A DNA stretch of 64,000 nt, from the NCBI RefSeq assembly GCF_042651485.1, contig NZ_JBHSDH010000006.1, forward strand, positions 1 to 64,000, given 5' to 3'. The stretch comes from Sphingorhabdus_B arenilitoris. Lineage in GTDB: Bacteria > Pseudomonadota > Alphaproteobacteria > Sphingomonadales > Sphingomonadaceae. Each line of letters opens with the position of its first letter. The stretch's first letter is position 1. The position numbers were made by a program, and so were the translations under genes. Below the pieces are notes generated by a model. The model did no database searches and had not been told where the DNA came from. It was given only the letters and a program-made list of their open reading frames with translations. Shown here one piece after another: positions 8,492 to 15,924 of the stretch.

Positions 8492-10732
8492 TTAGAAGCG
8501 GGCTTTGGCCTCGATACCATAGATGGTTGGTTCATTTACAAAAGCCGAAAAATTGTTGAAATCAATCGCGCCTTCAATGGATGTATCGTTGAAGATGTTC
8601 CGTCCAAACACAGACAATTCATATTTTCCGCCATCAAAAAGATATCCGGCCCGCGCACCGACCTCAAACAGGCTGCGGTCCCGAAATTCGGTGCTTTCGT
8701 AAAGGAAGAAGTTGATGTTGCTGCGATAGGCAAAATCGGCGCTGCTGAAAAACTCACCACTGCCGGCCGGCAGGCTATAGCGAGCAGACCCATTGACGAT
8801 CCAGCGCGGGGCCTGCGGCAAGGGATTTCCATCGATCAGCGCATTGCCGGTTACAGCGTTAATGGGGTCAAGCACGGTGCAGGGCGCACCGCAAATCCCG
8901 ACCTCCAAACCGGGATCGTCGATACGGGTGTTATTCAGGCTGACCCCTGCGTTGATGGAGAAATTCTTTGCAGGGTCAAGGCTGACTTCCGCCTCAAAGC
9001 CATGACCGCGAACCTTGTCGGCATTGAGCAATTGATTAAAATTCCCTGCGCCGCCGACAGCGGTTAACTGCTGATCATTGGTGACGTAATAAAATACAGC
9101 TGTGCTGAACCGGCCTTTGCCATTCCAAAAGCGCCCTTTGATGCCAGCCTCAATTGAATCGATTGTTTCGGTATCTGCGGTGGTCACGGCATCGCCAAAT
9201 ACGATCCGGCCCTGCGCATTGGGGGCGCGGAAGCTGCGCGCATAGCGGATGTACCCGGACACATCGTCGGTCACATCATAAGTGGCACTGACGTCGCCAG
9301 ACAAATTGGTGCTGGTCAACCGGCGGTTAATTGGGCCCAGCGGCGGCGCGCCAAACGGTCCAACCAATCGCTCGACTTCGAAATTCTTACGCTCATAGGA
9401 CAGGCGAAGCCCGCCGGTGACGGTCAGCTGCGGCGTGACTTTCGCGGTGAGCGATCCAAAGGCGGCCAGCGCAGTTGTATCCTGATCCTGCACGGCCCGG
9501 CCATTAAGGGCCCCACCCGAAAGCGTATCGAAGCTCAAATTTTCGATTTCCAGATTCTCCTTAAAATAAAATCCGCCGATCAGAATATCGATATTTGGCG
9601 CAATGGGCCCCGATAGCCGAATTTCGCTGGTCCGTTGATTGTGGCCCGTAATGTTATCCGCGCTTTCCGCAGGGAAGGGTATAAAGCCGGGGCCAAAAGG
9701 CGGCGCAAAGGATGCGCCAAATCCGCCATCGACATCGCCCCGGGCATTGACCCGCACCTCGCTATAACTGCTTACGCCGTTCAGGGTGAAATTGCCTAGC
9801 TTGCGCTCGGTCCGAAGGCTAATGCCCCAGACATTGCTGCCCAATATCTGCGTTGCGTCTTGCGCCGTTTCAAACCTGTCAAAATCAGCGACTAGGCCGC
9901 CGACACCCGGCCGGATCGCATTAGCCCGGAAAACGCGTGACCCGCCGTCTAAATCGCGGCCAAATACGGAAAGCAGCGCTTTGAACGTTCCGGCATCTTC
10001 ATATTGCACCTGCAATCGGCCAGCTATGTCTTCGAATTCTTCAAATCCTTCTTCGCCGCCTGCGGGGAAAAAGCTGTTATCTACATAATCGTCGCGGCGT
10101 TGATATTGGCCCGAAAGCCGCGCGGTAAATCCGCCGCCCAAAGAGCCGCCAATCCCCGCTTCTAAATCGACGGTATCAAACCGTCCATAGGCCGCGCGAA
10201 CGAAACCGCTGGTTTCCTCCGTCGGCTTGGCTGTCTCAATCTTCACTGCGCCTGCCGGGGTGTTGCGGCCAAATAAAGTGCCCTGCGGCCCGCGCAAAAC
10301 CTCAACACGTTCGACGTCAAATAGAGGAAAACCCCGCAATATCGGGTTCTCTAGCGGCACCTCATCCAGCAGGACCGAAACCGGACCATTGGCGTTCAAA
10401 TCAAAATCGGTATTACCGAGCCCGCGAATGTAAAAGCGCGGGAAGATGCGGCCTGAGGAGGATTCTGCGTATAGGCTGGGAGAACGCGCTGCCAAGAAGA
10501 GCAAATCTTCGCCGCCGGCACGCGCATCCGCAAGACGGCTACCGGAAATGGCATCCACCGAAAATGGAACATCGCTGATATCCTCAACCTTTTTCTGCGC
10601 GGTCACGATAATGATACTATTCTGCGCCGCATCGCCGTCCTTATTTTCCTGCGCTAGAATTTCAGCAGGAAAGGCCAGGCAAGCCGTGGCAACGAGCAAT
10701 GTCGAGCGGCATAACCGCGATGCTGAAAACAT
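8492..10732 (-). CDS. TonB-dependent outer-membrane receptor
   Basis: 746 residues. A signal peptide (about 27 residues, ending EILAQ) precedes a TonB-box-like stretch SIIIVTAQKK and a plug domain over about residues 45-160 (IRGLGNTDFD, VERVEVLRGPQGTLFGRNTPAGAVKIET). The rest is a 22-strand beta barrel ending in the typical terminal aromatic residue (GIEAKARF). This is the sphingomonad-type receptor that imports iron chelates, cobalamin or carbohydrates with TonB energy; the ligand cannot be told from sequence. It is 32 bases upstream of mtnP on the same strand. Confidence 0.95.
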   Translation of the reverse strand: MFSASRLCRSTLLVATACLAFPAEILAQENKDGDAAQNSIIIVTAQKKVEDISDVPFSVDAISGSRLADARAGGEDLLFLAARSPSLYAESSSGRIFPRFYIRGLGNTDFDLNANGPVSVLLDEVPLENPILRGFPLFDVERVEVLRGPQGTLFGRNTPAGAVKIETAKPTEETSGFVRAAYGRFDTVDLEAGIGGSLGGGFTARLSGQYQRRDDYVDNSFFPAGGEEGFEEFEDIAGRLQVQYEDAGTFKALLSVFGRDLDGGSRVFRANAIRPGVGGLVADFDRFETAQDATQILGSNVWGISLRTERKLGNFTLNGVSSYSEVRVNARGDVDGGFGASFAPPFGPGFIPFPAESADNITGHNQRTSEIRLSGPIAPNIDILIGGFYFKENLEIENLSFDTLSGGALNGRAVQDQDTTALAAFGSLTAKVTPQLTVTGGLRLSYERKNFEVERLVGPFGAPPLGPINRRLTSTNLSGDVSATYDVTDDVSGYIRYARSFRAPNAQGRIVFGDAVTTADTETIDSIEAGIKGRFWNGKGRFSTAVFYYVTNDQQLTAVGGAGNFNQLLNADKVRGHGFEAEVSLDPAKNFSINAGVSLNNTRIDDPGLEVGICGAPCTVLDPINAVTGNALIDGNPLPQAPRWIVNGSARYSLPAGSGEFFSSADFAYRSNINFFLYESTEFRDRSLFEVGARAGYLFDGGKYELSVFGRNIFNDTSIEGAIDFNNFSAFVNEPTIYGIEAKARF

Positions 10733-10898
10733 AATTTTCTTATTCCCTTTTCATTTTCAGTTATTCCTATTCCCGAGCCTATTCGCACGGATCAAGAAAT
10801 GGTTACAAATTAGCCTAGTTCCTGATGCGAGTTGCTCCATCATATTAGGACAATTTTTCGGCCCGCCCACTCTATATGATGACATTCAACATAAATGT

Positions 10899-10924
10899 GG
10901 AACTTTCAGCGATGTGAAGCGTAT
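10899..10924 (+). promoter_or_regulatory. EcfG-type promoter of the Tudor-like/nepR/ecfG operon
   Basis: GGAAC (10899-10903), 17 bases, then GTA (10921-10923). This fits the alphaproteobacterial general-stress sigma factor consensus GGAAC-N16/17-GTT with one mismatch. It lies about 30 bases before the start of the Tudor-like gene. The operon encodes the sigma factor itself, so this would give positive feedback. Confidence 0.65.
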
Positions 10925-10951
10925 TTAGCGCATATCAATGGAGAAAAGATT

Positions 10952-11170
10952 ATGTCTGGCAGCTTTGACGAAGGCGACCAAGTCCGATGGAATTGGGGCA
11001 GCGGTATTGCCCGGGGTAAGGTCGTGGAAAAATTTACGAGCGATGTGACTCGTACAATTAAGGGTACCGAGGTCAAGCGAAATGCCAATGAGGAATGTCC
11101 CGCGTTTTTGATAGAGCAAGAAGATGGCGACCAGATTTTAAAGTCGGTAAGTGAGATTGACACAGTATAA
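10952..11170 (+). CDS. DUF2945 / hypervirulence-associated Tudor-domain protein
   Basis: 72 residues from ATG 10952, set by a GGAGA site at 10940-10944. The sequence (MSGSFDEGDQVRWNWGSG, then GKVVEKFTSDVTRTIKG and a final ...SVSEIDTV) matches small SH3/Tudor-like DUF2945 proteins. Members are found in fungi and bacteria and have no firm biochemical role. The domain fills the entire protein. It is the first gene of the stress-sigma operon and has its own EcfG-type promoter, so it is probably a stress-induced protein. Confidence 0.85.
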   Translation: MSGSFDEGDQVRWNWGSGIARGKVVEKFTSDVTRTIKGTEVKRNANEECPAFLIEQEDGDQILKSVSEIDTV

Positions 11171-11227
11171 ATTCAACAAGTGCGCTGCTTTCCACTTGGT
11201 TGTAACAGTGCAAATAGAGGTATTGAA

Positions 11228-11437
11228 GTGACAGATTTTGGATCGGATAATGGCGGTACCGCTGCTGGCCGAAAAAGCCGTAAAGCAAGTGGCCACAAGC
11301 AGGTTACGGAGAAGGAAGGTGCCATTGGTGCTGGCTTGCGGTCGCTATATCAAAATGTTTTGGAAGAACCTCTGCCGGATGAATTCCTAACTTTGTTGGA
11401 TCAACTGGATTCACAAGATAGGCCGGAGGCCGGATAA
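11228..11437 (+). CDS. nepR: NepR-family anti-sigma factor
   Basis: 69 residues from GTG 11228, with AGAGG six bases upstream; an ATG at 11180 would add a non-conserved tail and has no clear ribosome site. The C-terminal half, GLRSLYQNVLEEPLPDEFLTLLDQLD, is the NepR core of two short helices joined by a conserved Pro. NepR binds and blocks EcfG in the absence of stress and is captured by phosphorylated PhyR (partner switching). The stop codon overlaps the ecfG start (TAATG), giving coupled translation. PhyR is encoded 0.9 kb away on the opposite strand. Confidence 0.92.
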   Translation: MTDFGSDNGGTAAGRKSRKASGHKQVTEKEGAIGAGLRSLYQNVLEEPLPDEFLTLLDQLDSQDRPEAG

Positions 11438-12102
11438 TGACGGCTGTTAAGCGACCTGCAGCCCCTGTTAAAGCAGCCCCTGTTAAAGCCGCCCCTGTTA
11501 AAGCAGCCAACGTCAAATCTGCACCGACACTTAGCGATGATAGTTTCAAAAAGGAGTTGGCCGCGCTCATCCCGCAATTGCGTGCTTTTGCGCGAAGCCT
11601 CGCTGGTAATCCCGACCTTGCGGATGATCTGGTGCAGGACACGATGTTAAAGGCATGGAAAAACCGCCACCAATATACGCCGGGTCCATCAACAATGCGC
11701 AGCTGGACGTTCGTGATATTACGCAATAATTTTCTATCCTTGAAACGCAGGGATAAATTTGTTGGCGAATATGATGAATTGGCTGCCGAGAGAAAGCTGA
11801 CGATCAATGCCGCGCAAAATGACCAGATACATTTGTCGGATTTGCAGCGCGCTCTGTTTCAATTGCCGCTAGACCAAAGAGAGGCGCTAATATTAATTGG
11901 TGCAGGGGGTCTGTCCTACGAAGAAGCTGCAGAAATTTGCGGCTGTGCAATGGGAACCATCAAAAGCCGCGTATCGCGTGGACGCAGTAGGTTACAAGAA
12001 ATATTGGAAAATGAGGTTATTACGCAGGATAGGCAGGACGCAGTTGCGCCAAGTGATGCTTTTGGTTCGATCATGTCTGAAGTGGAGCAATTGACCAAAT
12101 AG
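11437..12102 (+). CDS. ecfG: General-stress ECF sigma factor EcfG
   Basis: 221 residues. Sigma region 2 (about 45-115: LRAFARSLAGNPDLADDLVQDTMLKAWKN) and region 4 (about 145-200: ALFQLPLDQREALILIGAGGLSYEEAAEICGCAMGTIKSRVSRGRSRL) are complete, in the ECF15/EcfG style. It directs RNA polymerase to GGAAC-N17-GTT promoters. Odd feature: the N-terminal extension is four tandem copies of A-A-P/N-V-K encoded by a 15-bp repeat (11458-11517), which makes a short basic Pro-rich tail not found in standard family members. It follows nepR with overlapping stop/start and ends in a strong terminator. Confidence 0.95.
   Translation: MTAVKRPAAPVKAAPVKAAPVKAANVKSAPTLSDDSFKKELAALIPQLRAFARSLAGNPDLADDLVQDTMLKAWKNRHQYTPGPSTMRSWTFVILRNNFLSLKRRDKFVGEYDELAAERKLTINAAQNDQIHLSDLQRALFQLPLDQREALILIGAGGLSYEEAAEICGCAMGTIKSRVSRGRSRLQEILENEVITQDRQDAVAPSDAFGSIMSEVEQLTK
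11458..11517 (+). repeat. Four 15-bp tandem repeats in the 5' end of ecfG
   Basis: Units of GCAGCCCCTGTTAAA: the first two are identical, the third differs by one base and the fourth is more diverged. They encode AAPVK, AAPVK, AAPVK, AANVK. Copy number can change without breaking frame. Confidence 0.9.
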
Positions 12103-12105
12103 CAA

Positions 12106-12138
12106 AAAAGGGGCTGCCGCGATCGGCTCGCCCCTTTT
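12106..12138 (+). terminator. Rho-independent terminator after ecfG
   Basis: AAAAGGGGC (12106-12114) pairs exactly with GCCCCTTTT (12130-12138) around a GC-rich loop. The A-run and T-run make it usable from both strands, so it can also end transcription of the convergent small membrane-protein gene. Confidence 0.85.
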
Positions 12139-12160
12139 CAATTCCCTCACTGAACGATTG

Positions 12161-12286
12161 TTAAATTGTAAAGCCGGTCATTAGCAGTCCGAACACAATT
12201 ATCACGAGCGTTATGCTCGCAATCAACACAATCCGCATTCCTGGTACTTTCTTCGCTGCTCTGGCGTCTTCTTTTTCTACAATCAT
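12161..12286 (-). CDS. 41-residue single-pass membrane peptide downstream of phyR
   Basis: On the minus strand ATG at 12286 is preceded by GGAGA at proper distance, and the frame runs 41 codons to TAA at 12161. The peptide has a charged N-terminus (MIVEKEDARAAKKVPG) and one strong hydrophobic helix (MRIVLIASITLVIIVFGLLM, about residues 17-36). It starts 17 bases after the phyR stop, so it should share the phyR transcript. I do not recognise a named family. Its position inside the general-stress locus suggests a membrane-linked stress role, which is inference only. Confidence 0.7.
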   Translation of the reverse strand: MIVEKEDARAAKKVPGMRIVLIASITLVIIVFGLLMTGFTI

Positions 12287-12303
12287 GAAATTCTCCTATT
12301 TTA

Positions 12304-13098
12304 TTATGCCATCACCGTTTTGAGTTCGAAAAACAGTGCTTGGCTGATTGCGGCCTTTACGGCGCTGGTTTGAAATGGTTTGGTGATTAAAAACGCGGGC
12401 TCCGGGCGGTCACCGGTCAACAGTTTTTCCGGAAAGGCGGTGATGAAAATGACGGGCACCGGCGATTGTCTTACAATATCCTGAACCGCATCAATTCCCG
12501 ATGATCCGTCCGCCAATTGAATGTCAGCTAGAACCAGCCCGGGGCGCGTCTTTTCAACCGCCGTTAGCGCATCTTTATGTGTTGCCGCTGTCCCTGCAAT
12601 ATCATGACCAAGATCACGAACAATCTGCTCAAGCTCCATCGATATTAATGGCTCGTCTTCAATAATCAGGACATTTGTCCGCGTCTCGCGGTCCAGCTCT
12701 TCCATGGCGTCTGTCAACAGCTGATCAATCTGCCCAACCGCCAATCCGGTAATGAAAGCCACTTCTTCTTCTCTGAAGCCTTCTAGCGCAGTCAGCAACA
12801 ATGCTTGCCGGCTGAGCGGCGTAACAATCGATAATTTTTTCAGGGCAGCTTTTTCAATTTCATTTTGCGGGTCGACCTGTGTACCGCCATCGACATGAAC
12901 AGATTGCCATATTTTGTGAAAGACGCGGTATAAACCGGGGCGAGTGCCCACACTGTCATCAAATTCCGATGGAGCGCCGACTATCGTTTCTAAAGTCGCC
13001 CGGACATATGCGTCACCACTTTGCTGCCCGCCGGTAAGCGCTCGGGCGTAGCGCCGCAAATAAGGCAAGTGGCCGCGTAACTTTTCGCCTAATGACAT
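12304..13098 (-). CDS. phyR: General-stress response regulator PhyR
   Basis: 264 residues in the PhyR arrangement: a sigma-factor-like N-terminal half (residues 1-135, with LRRYARALTG and LTALEGFREEEVAFITGL mimicking regions 2 and 4) that binds NepR, and a receiver domain (about 142-260). Receiver residues present: Glu147/Asp148 in IIEDEP, phospho-acceptor Asp192 in VLADIQLADGSSG, Thr220 in FITAFPE and Lys240 in ITKPF; these follow the FATGUY subclass typical of PhyR. On phosphorylation it sequesters NepR and frees EcfG. An EcfG-type promoter precedes it, giving feedback. It is convergent with nepR-ecfG. Confidence 0.96.
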   Translation of the reverse strand: MSLGEKLRGHLPYLRRYARALTGGQQSGDAYVRATLETIVGAPSEFDDSVGTRPGLYRVFHKIWQSVHVDGGTQVDPQNEIEKAALKKLSIVTPLSRQALLLTALEGFREEEVAFITGLAVGQIDQLLTDAMEELDRETRTNVLIIEDEPLISMELEQIVRDLGHDIAGTAATHKDALTAVEKTRPGLVLADIQLADGSSGIDAVQDIVRQSPVPVIFITAFPEKLLTGDRPEPAFLITKPFQTSAVKAAISQALFFELKTVMA

Positions 13099-13125
13099 TT
13101 TTTAACTCCCACAATTTCATTATAG

Positions 13126-13149
13126 ACGCGCGGCCCTCGATAAAGTTCC
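13126..13149 (-). promoter_or_regulatory. EcfG-type promoter of phyR
   Basis: Minus strand: GGAAC (13149-13145), 17 bases, then GTC (at 13127 downward, within CGTC). It matches GGAAC-N17-GTT except for the last T. It lies about 30 bases from the phyR start. Confidence 0.7.
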
Positions 13150-13219
13150 GGTCAGACCCAGAAAAATCTGAGCCCGAACCGGACATTTTGTATCTGATGC
13201 CAAACTTAATTGGCGGATA

Positions 13220-13307
13220 TCAGACGGCCAACTTTGCATGGTCACCCATATCGGGTTGTCTGCCGCTAATGATCGATTTTGCTAATTCCCAACTTTGCGA
13301 AATTTTC
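13220..13307 (-). pseudogene. 3' fragment of the PPOX-type stress gene cut by IS1595
   Basis: Read on the minus strand from the left edge of the insertion element, the frame continues that of the gene fragment at 15365-15764 exactly. It reads ...S-Q-S-W-E-L-A-K-S-I-I-S-G and ends D-M-G-D-H-A-K-L-A-V-stop (TGA at 13222-13220). This is the normal C-terminal style of pyridoxamine-5'-phosphate-oxidase-like general stress proteins. With one copy of the 8-bp target duplication removed, the rebuilt protein would be 159 residues. The piece now has no start and no promoter. Confidence 0.85.
13300..13307. repeat. Left target-site duplication of IS1595-type element
   Basis: AAATTTTC, identical to 15365-15372. 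Eight-base duplications are the rule for IS1595-family elements. Confidence 0.92.
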
Positions 13308-13336
13308 GGCAATTATATACTTTACTTAGCAGGTGA
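13308..13336 (+). repeat. Left terminal inverted repeat of IS1595-type element
   Basis: 29 bases, exact reverse complement of 15336-15364. The transposase gene begins 38 bases inside it. Confidence 0.95.
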
Positions 13337-13374
13337 CTTGTGGCATAAAATCCTTAGACAAAAGGATAGCTGCA

Positions 13375-14289
13375 ATGAATATCGACATTACCAACCCCAT
13401 CTTTCATGACGAAGCCAAGGCGCAGGCCCATATTGAGGCTTCACGCTGGGACGGCGAACCCTTTTGCGAGCATTGCGGCTCTACCAATGTAACCCGTATG
13501 GGCGGCAAGACGCAGGCTGGAATGTTCCAGTGCAATGATTGCCGCGATAAATTCACTATCCGCACCGGCACAGTTATGGAACGCAGCCATGTTCCTTTGC
13601 ATAAGTGGCTACTTGCTACACATATCCTAGCGGCTTCCAAAAAAGGCATGAGCGCGGCTCAAATGGGCCGCATGATCGGTGTTTCTTACAAGACTGCTTG
13701 GTTCCTCTGCCATCGCATCCGCGAGGCTATGGACGGGGCTACTGATAACGGCCCTCTTGGCGGCGGCTCTGGCGTTGTTGAGGCCGATGAAACTTATGTA
13801 GGCGGCAAAGCTAAGAACCGCGCTCACCGCAAACCTGCAAAGAAAAAAGCCGTCGTCGCTCTTGTTGAACGTGAAGGCCATGTTCGCAGCTTCCACGTCG
13901 CCAACGTGAACGCAAAGAACGTCCGCGCTCTTATCACTACTAACGTCCAGCGTGACGCTCACCTTATGACGGATGAAAGCCCTATCTATACCCGTCTTGG
14001 CAAGGAATATGGCGCTCACTATTCGGTCAATCACAGCGCTAAGCAATTCACAAAGCATGGCGGCTATGGCCACAGCAACACGACTGAAAACTTCTTTTCG
14101 ATATTTAAGCGCGGCGTTATCGGCACATATCATCACATGAGCGAAGCGCACCTTGGCCGCTACTGCAAAGAATTTGATTTTCGCTACAACACCCGCGAGA
14201 TGACAGATACGGAACGCGCAGCCGTTGCAATTAAGGGCATGGAAGGCAAGCGCCTAACATATCGGCGGACTGATAAAATCGCCGCCTAA
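13375..14289 (+). CDS. IS1595-family transposase
   Basis: 304 residues from ATG 13375 (AGGATAG lies upstream). The N-terminal zinc-binding region has two Cys pairs, CEHCGS and CNDCRDKFT (about residues 31-60), as in IS1595/ISXO2 transposases. The DDE-type catalytic core follows: VEADETYVGG (first Asp, about 139), LMTDESPIY (second Asp, about 200), and the ISXO2-specific HSNTTENFFSIFKRGVIGTYHH with catalytic Asn/Glu (about 240-260). Length is typical and no frameshift is seen, so the enzyme should be active on the flanking 29-bp ends. Confidence 0.95.
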   Translation: MNIDITNPIFHDEAKAQAHIEASRWDGEPFCEHCGSTNVTRMGGKTQAGMFQCNDCRDKFTIRTGTVMERSHVPLHKWLLATHILAASKKGMSAAQMGRMIGVSYKTAWFLCHRIREAMDGATDNGPLGGGSGVVEADETYVGGKAKNRAHRKPAKKKAVVALVEREGHVRSFHVANVNAKNVRALITTNVQRDAHLMTDESPIYTRLGKEYGAHYSVNHSAKQFTKHGGYGHSNTTENFFSIFKRGVIGTYHHMSEAHLGRYCKEFDFRYNTREMTDTERAAVAIKGMEGKRLTYRRTDKIAA

Positions 14290-14331
14290 ATGGGCCGCGA
14301 TACCCCGACATATCGGGACGCCAAGAAAACG

Positions 14332-14487
14332 CTATTTCCGTTCGGATTGACTCGACTCCTTGCGCTTCCCCTTGCTAGCCTTATGCGGCTTGTGAGGGGT
14401 TGCCAGCATACGTTTTAATGCAGCTTCTCTGCGAGCTTCTGTTTCCGCTTCGGTGTATGTTTCATCTTTTTGATCGGTATCTGTCAT
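14332..14487 (-). CDS. Small charged passenger protein of IS1595-type element
   Basis: 51 residues from ATG 14487 (GGATTT just upstream). The sequence is Glu-rich first (TYTEAETEARREAALKRML) and Lys-rich last (ATPHKPHKASKGKRKESSQSERK). The motif ALKRML-T-P-H-K-P-H resembles small hypothetical proteins common on alphaproteobacterial mobile elements; no function is known. Its start codon overlaps that of the divergent gene at 14486 (shared CATG). It could be an antitoxin-like or regulatory partner, but nothing in the sequence proves that. Confidence 0.6.
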   Translation of the reverse strand: MTDTDQKDETYTEAETEARREAALKRMLATPHKPHKASKGKRKESSQSERK

Positions 14488-15277
14488 GACAAATCCAAAG
14501 TATCCCCCACCCAAAGATAGCAGCGATTGGCCTGAAGCGCTGATTCAAGACTATCATACAATATTTGGAGAGTTTCTTCAAACCTATGCGACCGTAGAAT
14601 CTGGACTCTTATTCCTAATTGATCGGTATGCTGGCGGACTACTTGCGGACGATATAAACTCTGGAACACCGCCGAGTGAAGTTTGGGGAAGAACCAAAGT
14701 CCAAATGGACATAGTCCGAGCATTGGTTGGCTCCAAGAGATCAGATCAAATATCGGAAACAATAAAATTGTTATTCCGTGTGGCGAAGCGCTCCAATGAC
14801 GACCAAGAATTTGTTAACGACGCCCTCTCCCAATTTTCCCATATAAGATTCATGCGAGACCGACTTGTCCATTCAGGATCAACTCCATTTTACGATAATG
14901 GCTGGTTTTTCCACACAGCCAACAGCCTTGAGGTCAAAGAACGAGTGAAAGCCAGAGATTATGTTTTTAAGCTACACGATCTCAAAAACATGACGACGGA
15001 TTTAATTTCTATCCGTCTTAGACTTGCGGCTGCGACGGTAAACGATAATCCTGGCATTGTAGCGCTCGCAAAAGAGCACAATGCTTTTCAACCATGGCTT
15101 TATAAACAAGTTCAGCCAGTTGATCCGGATCATACGCAGAAGAGAATTCGCGAATCGCATCACCCCCTGCCTCAATCACCGCTAGGGGCAGCCCTCTCGA
15201 TAGCGATGTCTTATCCAGTGACGGACGGAGGACCCTTGATGTATGCAGGCGAGAGGCGAACTGACGCTGGAGGCTAG
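14486..15277 (+). CDS. Cargo protein of unknown function in IS1595-type element
   Basis: 263 residues from ATG 14486, whose CATG is shared with the divergent small gene. Soluble, no signal peptide. Residues 15-180 look all-helical (DYHTIFGEFLQTYATVESGLLFLIDRY, then VWGRTKVQMDIVRALVG, then FRVAKRSNDDQEFVNDALSQFSHIRFMRDRLVHSG). The run RFMRDRLVHSG resembles the R-N-x-x-x-H-like segment of some HEPN-type proteins, but the spacing is not a clear match, so I leave it unnamed. It lies between the transposase and the right inverted repeat, hence is carried by the element. Confidence 0.65.
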   Translation: MTNPKYPPPKDSSDWPEALIQDYHTIFGEFLQTYATVESGLLFLIDRYAGGLLADDINSGTPPSEVWGRTKVQMDIVRALVGSKRSDQISETIKLLFRVAKRSNDDQEFVNDALSQFSHIRFMRDRLVHSGSTPFYDNGWFFHTANSLEVKERVKARDYVFKLHDLKNMTTDLISIRLRLAAATVNDNPGIVALAKEHNAFQPWLYKQVQPVDPDHTQKRIRESHHPLPQSPLGAALSIAMSYPVTDGGPLMYAGERRTDAGG

Positions 15278-15335
15278 CCCCATCGGTTAATTTCTCAGTA
15301 TTAGCACCGACCTGTCCATCCTCGATTCGCATTTT

Positions 15336-15364
15336 TCACCTGCTAAGTAAAGTATATAATTGCC
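15336..15364 (-). repeat. Right terminal inverted repeat of IS1595-type element
   Basis: 29 bases, exact reverse complement of the left end; followed directly by the second AAATTTTC target copy at 15365-15372. Confidence 0.95.
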
Positions 15365-15764
15365 AAATTTTCGATGAAGGGGCCGACCAGAATTCAGCGA
15401 TATCGGGGACAAAGCACACTGCCGATACATTGGGAGAAGTTTTTTCTTCCTGTAATCAGGCTTCGGCCCATGGTCCCCAAAGATCGTCAATTTTTGCTTG
15501 ATTGCGGCGCATATAGGCTCTGCCCGTTACCGAGACATATGTCTCTTTTTCAGGGCAAGCATAAATCAGTGCGCTGTTATTTTCGTCGGAAATTTCGTCC
15601 GCTTTGCCTTCGCCGGCTTTGGTAAGAAACCAAATCTCGCCGCTCTCACGGTAAAGCTTGCCTCGCATTGGACGACTTCTGATCATCCCGGCGCGCTCGG
15701 TCGTCAACATAGCTGTGCCGATATCATCGATCATGTCGTATAATTTTTCTGTTGTCGCTTGCAT
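15365..15764 (-). pseudogene. PPOX-type general stress protein, broken by nonsense codon and IS1595
   Basis: From ATG 15764 (good GGAGA site) the frame gives 102 residues of a pyridoxamine-5'-phosphate-oxidase-like stress protein (general stress protein 26 type): AMLTTERAGMIRSRPMRG, EIWFLTKAGEGKADEI, VSVTGRAYMRRNQAKIDDLWGPWAEA. It then meets TGA where relatives have Trp (AEA-W-). Reading through, the frame continues LQEEKTSPNVSAVCFVPDIAEFWSAPSSKI in perfect family style up to the insertion element, and resumes at 13299. The gene thus has two lesions: a Trp-to-stop change at codon 103 and the insertion after codon 133. Its EcfG-type promoter is intact. The 102-residue product, if made, lacks part of the barrel. 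Confidence 0.9.
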
Positions 15765-15824
15765 GAGTAATCTCCTTTTTCTCAGCAATTGGAGGAGCGC
15801 GATCAATGGCGCTCATATAATACC

Positions 15825-15849
15825 AACATCTGCGCCGCTTTTTGGTTCC
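15825..15849 (-). promoter_or_regulatory. EcfG-type promoter of the broken PPOX-type stress gene
   Basis: Minus strand GGAAC (15849-15845), exactly 17 bases, then GTT (15827-15825). A full consensus match about 60 bases before the gene start. Back-to-back with the promoter at 15864. Confidence 0.85.
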
Positions 15850-15863
15850 CGATCGGGGTTGAT

Positions 15864-15888
15864 GGAACATCGCGAGATGAGAGTTGTT
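15864..15888 (+). promoter_or_regulatory. EcfG-type promoter of the dehydrogenase gene
   Basis: GGAAC (15864-15868), 17 bases, GTT (15886-15888). A full match, 36 bases before the start codon at 15925; it also argues against earlier starts for that gene. Confidence 0.85.
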
Positions 15889-15924
15889 CTAACTGTAAAA
15901 CCAGCGACCAATGGAGATACTAAA

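Larger units (their letters stand above)
13308..15364 (+). mobile_element. Complete IS1595-family element with passenger genes (2,057 bp)
   Basis: Perfect 29-bp terminal inverted repeats (13308-13336 and 15336-15364, starting GGCAATTATATACTTTACTT) are flanked by AAATTTTC direct repeats. Inside are a transposase gene (13375-14289) and two divergent genes of unknown role (14332-14487 minus, 14486-15277 plus). Perfect ends and an exact target duplication indicate a recent insertion. It landed in the PPOX-type stress gene and split its C-terminal 25 codons from the rest. The transposase part alone would make an element of about 1 kb; the extra kilobase is cargo. Confidence 0.95.

Noticed and set aside
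13092..13409. Plus-strand open frame starting beside phyR and running into the IS1595-type element
   Set aside because: It is antisense to the 3' fragment of the broken PPOX-type gene and crosses the phyR promoter; the minus strand gives a far better protein match.
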